Shown here piece by piece: positions 54,887 to 64,000 of a DNA stretch of 64,000 nucleotides (position 1 is its first letter; every line of letters begins with the position of its first letter). Made by a program: the position numbers and the translations under genes. Source of the stretch: Ulota crispa. Lineage: Eukaryota; Streptophyta; Bryopsida; Orthotrichales; Orthotrichaceae. The DNA lies in NCBI GenBank assembly GCA_963920765.1, contig OY987247.1, forward strand, positions 22,602,471 through 22,666,470, in the 5' to 3' direction. The notes below the pieces were generated by a model. That model saw nothing but the letters and a program-made list of their open reading frames with translations, did not search any database and was not told where the DNA came from.

Positions 54887-57800
54887 AATTCAAAAAGTTA
54901 AAGTGGTTTCTTACCAAAAAAAAGTTGGCATATGCATGTGATAAACATGAGTATGAACTATACAATTGCATGCAGTGTTGCAGTTAACCAATCAATTATC
55001 AACTACTCAGCTATCAACCACTCACATATTCTTCATTTATTAACTTCCATCACAAAATTTCCAAGAGCAATTTTCAACAATAAAAGGCTCTAAAGTAGGA
55101 GCACCCATAAGCGTCAAACTAAAGGTTTTGAACATGATAACTATTAATAAACATCTAGCAAATTATAAGATCCTATTAGCAACAAAAAATAATGAGTTTG
55201 CACATTTGAATGAATTATTTTGATATTGTGAGAGTAAGTTGTGAATTTTCAAAGAGCAAACTGCCATTGAAAAACCAACACCAAGGCATGATCACATGTT
55301 GTACATCCTTGTAACTACATCTATTTACTTCCACAAATTTTCCAACATTCTAAAGGTGATGGTTATGGAGATACTAACGCTTATGGGTGTTTCTACCTTA
55401 ACAAATAACCCCTACTATCAACCACCCCTACAATCAGTCAAAGACAAGGATCATACTATTGCAGTATCATTTTTTGATACTACCAGACTAATAAGATAAC
55501 AGACTATTCCAAACTATAAGCAAATAGTAGATAGGCCACTTCACCACAAGAATACACAACTCACAACCTTATGCAAGGAAAATGGAGTAACTGCCATCAT
55601 TATTAGATTGTACTTACTCCATTTAGAGAACACTAATACATACACATGACTTCTTAAAACATAGATGGAACTTTTTTTTAAAAGTAGTATAATATTGTTG
55701 TTTCACTAGCTGTGAACCAGTATACCTTCACCCATTGAGATATATATTTCTTATTCATTACACGTCCAACATACCTAGTACCAAACTTCAATATAAAAGC
55801 CACTTAGGAAAGAATCCTACAATTGCTGAAATCACAAGACAAAAATTACAAGTTCATGCCTTTTTGCCCTATTTGCATTACCTTCTTCTGAAAAATATTT
55901 GTACATACAATACAAAAAATCACTTTGCTAGTTTAAATATCTAAAGCATTGTACTACATAGATGCCTTGCAAATTGCAATGTAGTAATGCTAAGAGCGTG
56001 CCAAATAGCACAAATGAATGGAAACAAGAGCAACATACCTTTTGAAAGGCTCCATGTGGAAAGTGTTCTCTAGCACAAACTCGTGGATCAATTTTATGAA
56101 TGCAAGTGTCATTGAATGGTTGCGTTTCCCACATTGCATAACTTTGTCAACCATTATAGGCTCTTCTTTATTGTCCCAAGCCCTTTTTGTGGTGGGGGTG
56201 TATCAAGACAAAAACTTGATCAAAAATCCTATTGACTCTTCTCTATTGTAGCCAAATGCCATACTTTTTTGGATTTGGCTTTATTTTTAACATATCCTTA
56301 AAGAACTTTCATGTACCGTTCAAACGGATACATCTAATGAAAATGAACAAGACCACAAATAAACATTTTTTGGACTTAGTGGATAGGTAAATTCAACATT
56401 ATCACAAACATAGAGGGTTGGAGCTCTTTTACTAAAGCGCAGATTGTTTTTGCTACATTCTCTATGAGTTGCTCTTTCTGAGACACATCAACTACTTTTG
56501 CATACAACCTTCTAAACAATCTATTGACCCAAATTATTGCGCCAACAACTCCCTCATTTTCTATGTTTCTAAGGCAAAGAGGTAATACTTGCTGCATTAG
56601 AATGTAGTAGTCGTGAGTTTTGAGTCCTTTCAGCTTTCCATCTTTAATCCTCTAACTCAATGATGACACAAAATGTGAAGGAAGACCAACTTTGTCAAAG
56701 TCTTCACAAATTGGTCTTGTTGTTGCTTTTTAAGAATGTAAGGTGCATCAAGCATAAAATAGGTGTGCCCATCTCTAGTCTCTTGCAAATGTAGATGATG
56801 ACAAATGTTTTGTGCTTGCATGTCTTCACACAACTTAACTCCGTTTGTCTCTCCAAACAAAGTTTTAATCAAGATCTTGCAAATGTTCTACTTGTAATGC
56901 ATCATGTCTAGAGTATGTTGCATTGGAAGCTCTTGAAATTATAAATATATTCAATAACAAAACCGTGTTAGAATCCAAACATTTTCCTACACTACTTTAG
57001 ACATTCACATTTCAATTTACCACACATAACCAATATGGTATATTTAGTATCTTTGCATCCTCCTCCAGCATTAACTTTACTACAAGTCTCCCCTTCTCTA
57101 CAATATAAATAATACACATTATTGCCAAAAGTTTAATTGCATGTTTTTGAAATATAAAACTTCTTGTTAGTGAATAAGTCCATGCTGTAGAAGCAAAATA
57201 TATGAAACTTCAACCATAATCTTCTCCATAGAAAGAGTTCATTTATAGTCTCTCCTATGGTATGACCATACAATATAATATCATTCTTTAAACAAGTAGC
57301 ACAATACACACTAGCAATGCCATTGAAAATTTTCATTGTAAGCAAAAAGGCTCATATAATAGTGATATGCAAGTAACTGCCCAATACGGTAGATTGTAAA
57401 ATATACTCACTCTCTTCACACGATATTTCTTCACATGATCATGTTGAGCATTTGCAGGCCCTCCAAATTGCAAATATGACTCTTGCATTGCACCATGCTG
57501 TGCTATAGTAAGGTCGGATTGGCAAGGAGGAGCACTGTCATGATTAGGATACCCATTGAAAACAGCGCGAGCGCTTCTCCATTGGTGATCTTCACTCAAC
57601 CATTGACGATTTCCTAGGAACATAGTTTTGTTAGCCTCTCTTGAAAGCTTGGCATAAGTGCACTCCCCACAAACTAGACACCCTGCAAATCCTTTGCTGA
57701 CTTGTCTAAATATTAGTGTGTAGGCCAGAAAGTTGTTCACTATCCAAATCAGCATGCCCCTCAATCTAAAATTCCAACTTGGGCCAAGATCTTGCGACAT

Positions 57801-59932
57801 ATCTGCTGCCAATACTCCACTCCACAATTTTTTTAGTTTGTGCACTAATGGCAAAAAGTAAGTATTAATAGAATTCTCTGATGGAGAATTAGGTCCAGGT
57901 ATTATTGTGGTAAGAGACATGAAAAAGTTTTTTAGAAACTAGATAAGGAGGTAAATTGTATAGGACCATAAGCACCGACCAAACTGAGTGTTTAGACAAT
58001 TGCATGCTATATGGATTCACCTCGTCCAATGAAAGGCTCATCCTAACGTTTCTCGCATCAACATTAAAGCTAGAGTATGTTTCTTCTATGTAACGCCATT
58101 GCTTGCTGTCAATGATTGATCTCATCTTCTCGTCTTTTGAGTGGTTTACGGCATGCCATTGCAATAATCTTGCAACTTCTGGACTTCTATACAGTCTACG
58201 CAGCCTATTTATTATTGAAAAGTATCTCAGCACACGGACCGATATTGTCCTAGATCCTTCCACATACCTTGACTTATTACAGTCAAGACACTTTTCTAAC
58301 TTTGAGTTATCTTTCCAATATAGCATTCTCCCGCACGTACAGCAATGGATTGTCTCTTGTGACAACCCTAGTTTACTCAAAAGGGATTTAAGGTGTAAGA
58401 ATTCCTTGGGCATCTATTGTTACTAGGCAGAACATCTTGTTTGAGGAAAGTAAGAAATTTGTCAAGAAAGGTGTGACTGACTGAATATAATGTGCATAGG
58501 AACATGAATACTATGCTGAATTTGAGTGAATTTGTTGTAGAGCCTAGAAATAGTGGTTCTGCTGATTGCTAGATTAACATTTTCATGAATGCCGTCCGAT
58601 CCACATTGTTGTTTGCAAAAGACAAGTTATCAAAGTCCACCACCATATTGTCCTTCTGTCCAACCTCGTACTGTATCTCATCTGCCCGCAAGAAGTAACT
58701 GTGTGCCATCTCCTCTAAGTTCATTATTGTGTTTGGTTGCTCTTCCAAGTTCATTGACATATTTGGTTCTTCATCAGCAATACTATCATCACCTTCTCTA
58801 GGCATGTCTATTTGATCTATAGGTATGTTGCCATGTCTTTTGGAATTGTCAACTGTAGCAGAAGCTACGTTGTTTCCATTTCCTTGCATGGTACACAAAA
58901 CACTCATAAGCCTACTTACTGTATAGAATTCTCACACTCTTTTGGAGCAATTGACATTGAGATTGGACTTGGAACCCTGGTAATTGCAAGGTACAACTTT
59001 GTTAACTTCATTATGAACGTGAAAAATTTACTAGTATATTTACCATAGCTGTTGGTGTAATTAAACATTGTATACTGCCTTTTATTCATTTATGTAAAAA
59101 AAGCCTAACAAGAATCAATCTCTTGGTTGTTGTAAACGTTTTTTTCCACATGTGGTACGCTAATCTGCTTACATGGGACATTGATATGTATTGTGTTCTT
59201 ACATTCCCAAACACCATATAGGTAAATTGGGAAAAATCAAGGTACCATTATATAATCCACTTTAATCTCATATACAATAAATGTAGGCATAGCTATAGCT
59301 CAAACTTGAAAATTATTTGAAACTCTTGTAGGCCATCACTGAGACTTTAATATAATTCAAGAAATTGCATTTTTTTCTTCTGTAATATGCTGACATTTAC
59401 ATAATGACAAAAATAGTCAAAGTCCTAGAATGTACTCTTTTTCCCAATTTACCTAATATGGTCTTTGAACACTCTCACATTACAAGCCTAGTATCGCGCT
59501 ATCACTGTCAATGCTACATGAATATGATAATTTTGAAGTAAGTAACTTTAGCATGTTCAAGGTGTGGTTCATGCTTGAACAAAAGTTTCAATTATGTTGA
59601 ATTGCACTACAAATCATGCTAGATCAATATGCTATTCTTATCACAAGAACGGCAATGCCGAATTAGTTTATATGTTGACCTTCTATTTTACAATGTTCTT
59701 ACTGTATATTTAAAAAGATATGTTCACTCCAATCCTACTAGGAATACTTTGCTACTCTTTCCTCCCACGTGTTTTTATTGTTAGGTAAATGCCTATGCTA
59801 CTCTAGAGTGCAAAGCATAAATGACAACTTAAAATCAATTGCCTTTGCGGCATTCTTTTGTTTTGTATTCAACAAGTTAGTGCTAACAATAAGCATGGGC
59901 TCTCAAAGGTTGCCAAAATTGCATACATAATA

Positions 59933-60048
59933 CTAGCCCTTTTTTTTTGGTACCAAAGTGCCACTTGTCCCCTCCACATTAGAGCAAAATGGGAGGGACG
60001 GAAGTCTAGTGGTGGAAACTAGCACTCTAGTGCCAAAAAAAAGGGCTG
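59933..60048. mobile_element. Small MITE, 116 bp, flanked by CATAATA
   Basis: The ends are inverted: CTAGCCCTTTTTTTTTGG on the left and CCAAAAAAAAGGGCTG on the right, with further pairing inside. CATAATA is found at 59,926-59,932 and at 60,049-60,055, probably a 7-8 bp target duplication, which would suit a hAT-like family. It lies in the probable first intron of tnp2 copy 2. Confidence 0.65.
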
Positions 60049-60713
60049 CATAATATTTCCTTTGTCCCTTCACAAATATCAAGAAAGTCTCCTTACAAAG
60101 GATTCACTGTGTTTTTAGTCTTTGTGCTAGTAACACATGCATTGCAGAATTAATAAAACATTTACCAAATGTATGCAAAATCTCCAACTTTCATGTCACC
60201 ATTTGGGCACCCACATTCAATGCAAAAAGCACTATACTTGTGCATGTTGTAAACTCCTCATTCTGAATGAATTAAAAATTAGTAGCAACAATGGTACTTC
60301 ATGGGCATGGCCAAGCTAGCTAAGAGAGGAATGCTCTCTAAATGCTTAACTTGCCCCCATAAGATCATTGAACATGGAAAATGCTTTCTCAATGTTTGAA
60401 ATCAGCAAAAGGGAGTTTTTTAGTAGTGCAAGAAATGTGTTTGAATTGGAGCTCTTTAGAGGACAAAGGGAGTATTGAAAAGTATAATAAGATACTCACA
60501 ATAAGAAGATTCCGTAAGTATGTGTCCTTGCCAAATTTTTGATGCTACCCTTCCACCCACCATTTGCAAAGATTGAATCTTCAATCCATGGCACATTACG
60601 CATGCATATGGATACCGTTCTATACCTTCATGAGCTGCAATGGATCTCTCAATGTGGTAAGCCTTATTTTGTTCCCCCAACTCCATGTTTTTGAGAATAT
60701 AGCAATGTATCAC

Positions 60714-61148
60714 TTGTTATAGTTACTTAGTATGTAGAAGTTGTACTTAATTTATAGTATAGGCTCCACAGTATGAAGTGCACGCCAACTTTCACGGACA
60801 ATAATGACCACAACTAAACTTGCATAAATCTTTGATGCATTTCTTCACATTCTCCTTAAGCCATATTGAGACAACACTATTATACTCGCCTTCAATATGA
60901 TCAAGTGCATTGTATTCAAAACATCTTCTTTTTTTTTAAAGAAAATTGTTACATACTCACCATTGCATGAACATAATATTTCGTGGACAGTAAGGGACAA
61001 GCATTTATTCTACTACTTCAAACATCTCCAATGACATATAGAATGAATGAAAACCTTGGCCACAATTCTCCAAAACCGCAAATAATTATCTTTAGTTTCA
61101 TCTACAAAAAAAAGAATTCTATTTCTGAATAGCTCTTTCATTTCTCTT
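60714..61148. other. Spacer between tnp2 copy 2 and the second CACTA MITE
   Basis: AT-rich; nothing recognised. If tnp2 copy 2 belongs to an element with divergent genes like the 18.1-kb one, its promoter region would be here. Confidence 0.35.
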
Positions 61149-61365
61149 CACTAGTAGAAAACTGCGTTGAAACCCACTAAATTATGTCTAGTTGTTTTTG
61201 TTGAGTTCTTTGTTTCCAACGCAAAATTCAGCAGAACAACGCAAAATTTTGCAAAATTTCAATGCAAAAACTTATTCCAACTCAAAAATTTGCATTGGAA
61301 ACAAGGAACTCAACAAGAACAACTAGACATAATTTAGTGGGTTTCAACACAGTTTTCTACTAGTG
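61149..61365. mobile_element. CACTA-type foldback MITE, 217 bp, TSD CTT
   Basis: It begins CACTAGTAGAAAACTG and ends with the inverse ...TTTTCTACTAGTG. Long arms pair across it, sharing AACTAGACATAATTTAGTGG and its complement. CTT lies at 61,146-61,148 and again at 61,366-61,368. The first 15 bp are the same as those of the MITE at 7,860-7,991 but the inner sequence differs, so both belong to one CACTA end-type with different interiors. Confidence 0.9.
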
Positions 61366-61501
61366 CTTTGAATTAGCGCATGTCTTAATCTATTTGTGTA
61401 TAAGTAGGTTCATTCAACAAAAACTTTGCTCAAAGTATGCAACACATAATGCTCTATCAAAACAAGTGCATAACCCTAACAATGTTGAAATGTGAAAATC
61501 A

Positions 61502-61660
61502 CCTGGAGATATGTCACCAACGTTGACAAGCCTGTGCTCTGGCAGCCTTGATGAAAACTTCCTCTCTTTATTGTTTGCCAGCAAGAGATACATCACCAAC
61601 ATTGAGAAGCTCATGCTCAAGCAACCTTGATGAAAACTTTTGTCTCCTTTTTGTGCTCAC
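61502..61660 (-). repeat. 79-bp tandem duplication with exon-like content
   Basis: On the minus strand TTTTCATCAAGG and what follows recur 79 bp apart (plus-strand anchors at 61,546 and 61,625). The two copies read KFSSRLLEHELLNVGDVS and KFSSRLPEHRLVNVGDIS. One is preceded by TTTTTGCTGGCAG, a good 3' splice site, and the other is followed by CCAG/GTGATT, a possible donor. It looks like a duplicated exon of an unknown gene. Confidence 0.45.
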
Positions 61661-61680
61661 AGCACGTCTGCCAGCAAAAA

Positions 61681-62578
61681 TAAAACATGAAATTCTATGA
61701 GCTATTCCTAGTTCTATGAAAGTAATGGCTTGAATGCTTTGTCATTCACTACTATACGGTATCCTACATCGTTTATGGTATTGACTGGCTACCTCAAAAA
61801 ATTGCCTCAGAAGTATTGTGCACTAAGTTTCCATGAAGTAAGCAACAAAATATGTTAGAAAACAATGTAGCAATTCAGATGGCATTAGAGAATTTGTACC
61901 ATTATGCAAGTACAACTATACGGTCATCATCATTGTGAAAGTAGTAAATGCACTATATACATATTCACGTTTTCAAACAATTGTACAATTGTTGTCTTAA
62001 TTGGATGACACATAAGTTTTCATGATGATGGACTCAAGCCCTAGACTGAAATGATAAGATTTAGTTTAATAAAGATTACCTCTTCACTGCACAGATGCAA
62101 ACTAAAGAGTCACATTCAGCTGCACCTTGAATTTAAGAACAGTCACCTATTTGAGCCCAAAATCAAGATCCAATCTCCAAGCTCTTTGCCACTAGAGCTA
62201 TACCAATTTAGTCACTTTTTGTAATACATAAGTACAGATGATGCAAGAGTAGGACAAAAGAGAGCTTATAAGCAATTGAAATCAATGTTGAATGTCTAGG
62301 ATTACAAGATTCCACCAGCACAAAATGGTAGTTCATGTATAAGTAGCATTAAGGATGCTTACAAGTGTTCATAACTAGGTAGAAGTTTAAGACCTCTCAT
62401 CTGCAAGCTTCATTGCATCGGCAATTGTTTCTTGTTGACAATACTGTAGGTTTTTATAAAATAATAGCTAAGAATAGACAAACTATGAAATAATAACTTT
62501 GGCAAAAGTAGACATATAAATAGCCGTTGCCCTAGGGTACTTGCTTTCCCAAGTTTAAAGCTAAAATGAGAATGCGCA
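61681..62578. other. AT-rich stretch, no gene recognised
   Basis: No motif was seen. It would be intron if the exon-like pieces on either side belong to one gene. Confidence 0.35.
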
Positions 62579-62632
62579 TTAAATGGAAGATTTTGCCAAT
62601 GTGGCACAATGAGGGGCTTGAAAAGGACTTAC

Positions 62633-62806
62633 CAGCTTTAGGTTTTCTGTCGATGACTTACTTGACTCGTCCACAAAAGTGAAGGCACGTACATCAATGA
62701 ATGATATTGTTTTGTCATCTTCCTTTTCATGTGGAAACCATGGCCGTTTAGTGGTGCATATGTTTTTCAACTGGCGTGAGGAGTGGTGGCAATCGCCTTG
62801 GGTCAT
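62633..62806 (-). other. Possible first exon of an unknown gene
   Basis: About 58 codons are open on the minus strand (TQGDCHHSSRQLK, ISFIDVRAFTFVDESSKSS) and end at GCTG/GTAAGTCC, a strong splice donor, at 62,632. With the exon-like repeats at 61,502-61,660 on the same strand it could form part of a host gene. No family was recognised. Confidence 0.3.
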
Positions 62807-64000
62807 ATTGTTTTGTGAGGTATCACCTTCACCCCTTGCATATCATTGACACTAGTTTGGATTCATGTAGTTTTTGAAAATGTTGAATGTTTTCATCGTT
62901 GTTGATAACACCTGATTTGCACAGTATGGCATGTTTTGTTCATTGTGGTGTTACCGCTAGTGTGTTAGAAATTGCACACTAGATAGTTTGCTCAAAACAC
63001 TGAAGTGATTAATGGCCATTTTCTAAGGGAGGTTCAAACTTTGTTTGAGGAGAAAGCATGGACATGTTAGTCATACAAACAAAGTTTCATTGATTATGAT
63101 TCTCGCACTGTAGGTGTGGCAACATGAACTACAGCGGCTAGTGCATGCAAAAAGTACACAATAAGCGTTGGGGTGAGAATTTGCTGAAACTGCAGAAAGT
63201 CGGAGTAGGAGAAGGAACATAATGGATCTAGGAGATTGAAGTCTTTGTGAAATTAGTCTTTTGAGGAAGGAATACCCACTACCTCAAAAGGGAAGCACTA
63301 CCTCAAAAGGGAAGCAAGTAGTTATAAAACTCTTTTCATGCAATATAAGACACTGCCACCAACGGCAATACCTCAGGTTTTTTAAGATTCCTGTCAAAGA
63401 GAACATCACAATTCAAGCATCAAGGAGTACTTCAGACTGTTGCTTTGTAGAAGGAGAGCTGAACTCTGGTTGCATTTGGGTTTACGGCAAAGAAAATACG
63501 GCAGTAAGTATATCTCTCTCAAAGTTTATGATCTCATAGCAATCATTCTTCTTGAAATGAAAATCATCGTCTACTTTGTATAAGACTATGAGCCAAATAA
63601 CAATATATTTTAGAAAAATGGCAAGAGAGTGATTGTGCACATATATCCGCAAGATTATAGACAGAAGAGCATTGCATTCTTCTGGTAGTGAGGAGGGGGT
63701 AAGACCTTAACAGTGTATAACATAGTTGAAGGGTACTTATTGCTAAAGAATTTTACCACAACTACTGAGCTTATTGTAAATGTACCAACTACATTTAAAA
63801 GGGAATAGGTTCCTATAAATTAATACAAGAAATTCACTTGTTCACTTAATGTAAAATGTTGTGCTAAGAGTTTATAACAAACTTCTTGTTTATGTATTCA
63901 TAGTAGGAGCTTTCCATAACTTAGAACTATAGGAATTTGTTTTGTAAAATATTTGGAAAGCATAACACTACAATTTGGCCCAACACAATGCTCAAAATGC
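62807..64000. other. Window end, no clear gene
   Basis: It contains a 19-bp tandem duplication (ACTACCTCAAAAGGGAAGC at 63,279 and 63,298) inside a plus-strand open frame at 63,261-63,539 that I cannot assign. The rest is AT-rich. Confidence 0.4.

Larger units (their letters stand above)
52992..60713 (-). pseudogene. tnp2-like: CACTA tnp2 transposase gene, copy 2, broken
   Basis: Domain order on the minus strand matches copy 1. The Transpos_assoc-like exon is at 60,713-about 60,490 (RYPYACVMCHGLK), with a GTGAGT donor. The core starts at 58,907. SAEPLFLGS follows a stop at 58,569, then SRYVEGSRTISVRVLRYF, LLQWHAVNHS and the signature LDEVNPY, IIPGPNSPS, KTMFLGNRQWL and FYNLPYW. An intron follows (about 57,380 to 56,940). 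DUF4218 is at 56,935-56,376 (HTLDMMHYK, QQVLPLCLRNIE). After a 2.4-kb gap, DUF4216 is at 53,979-53,233 (LDYGHLNFIVFVCDF, STWRVVMRKDV), with a TAA at 53,506. A hydrophilic tail follows to 52,992. Lesions are fewer than in copy 1. Terminal repeats of its element were not found. Confidence 0.88.

Noticed and set aside
1-64000. tRNA, rRNA or other structured RNA genes
   Set aside because: No tRNA B-box/cloverleaf or rRNA segment was recognised on reading; a covariance-model scan would be needed to be certain.

Overview
The window looks like repeat-rich nuclear DNA of a land plant. The evidence is the transposase families: CACTA/En-Spm tnp2 with its usual plant companion domains, and a hAT transposase with a DUF659-type core. 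Some genes also carry spliceosomal-type introns, and the background is AT-rich. I recognise no ordinary single-copy host gene. The lineage cannot be fixed from the sequence alone; a bryophyte, lycophyte, fern or gymnosperm would all fit.

1-4,587: AT-rich flank with a perfect 24-bp palindrome (121-144) and an imperfect direct repeat.

4,591-22,726: a complete-boundary CACTA element of 18.1 kb. It has a 23-bp terminal inverted repeat and an ATT target-site duplication on both sides. It carries two broken, divergent genes. A Ptta/En-Spm-like ORF1 lies on the minus strand (about 11.2 to 5.55 kb). A tnp2 transposase gene lies on the plus strand (14.4-20.7 kb). A SET-domain fragment sits in sense orientation inside a tnp2 intron. 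A 132-bp CACTA-type MITE lies in a non-coding part of the ORF1 region.

22.7-47.3 kb: a patchwork of decayed mobile-gene modules. These are an En/Spm-like fragment, a degenerate kinase-like gene (module E), three copies of an unfamiliar WC...KLF protein family (modules B, C, D; D also carries an intact RING-H2 finger), and a hAT transposase pseudogene. Each module has a GC-rich array of a short motif related to ACCCGCAGTTGCCC just upstream, mostly in the same orientation relative to the coding strand. Two blocks of one 175-bp satellite (2+ and 11 monomers, opposite orientations) lie between modules.

47.3-53.0 kb: nothing recognisable except a short hairpin.

53.0-60.7 kb: a second, related tnp2 gene on the minus strand with matching domain order and matching intron positions. 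A 265-bp foldback and a 116-bp MITE sit in its introns.

60.7-64 kb: a second CACTA-type MITE (61,149-61,365, TSD CTT) and weak exon-like fragments of unknown origin.

None of the recognised transposase genes is intact, so none should make a full-length protein. Several premature stops fall at conserved Trp or Gln codons and are C-to-T or G-to-A changes, as expected for methylated, silenced repeats.
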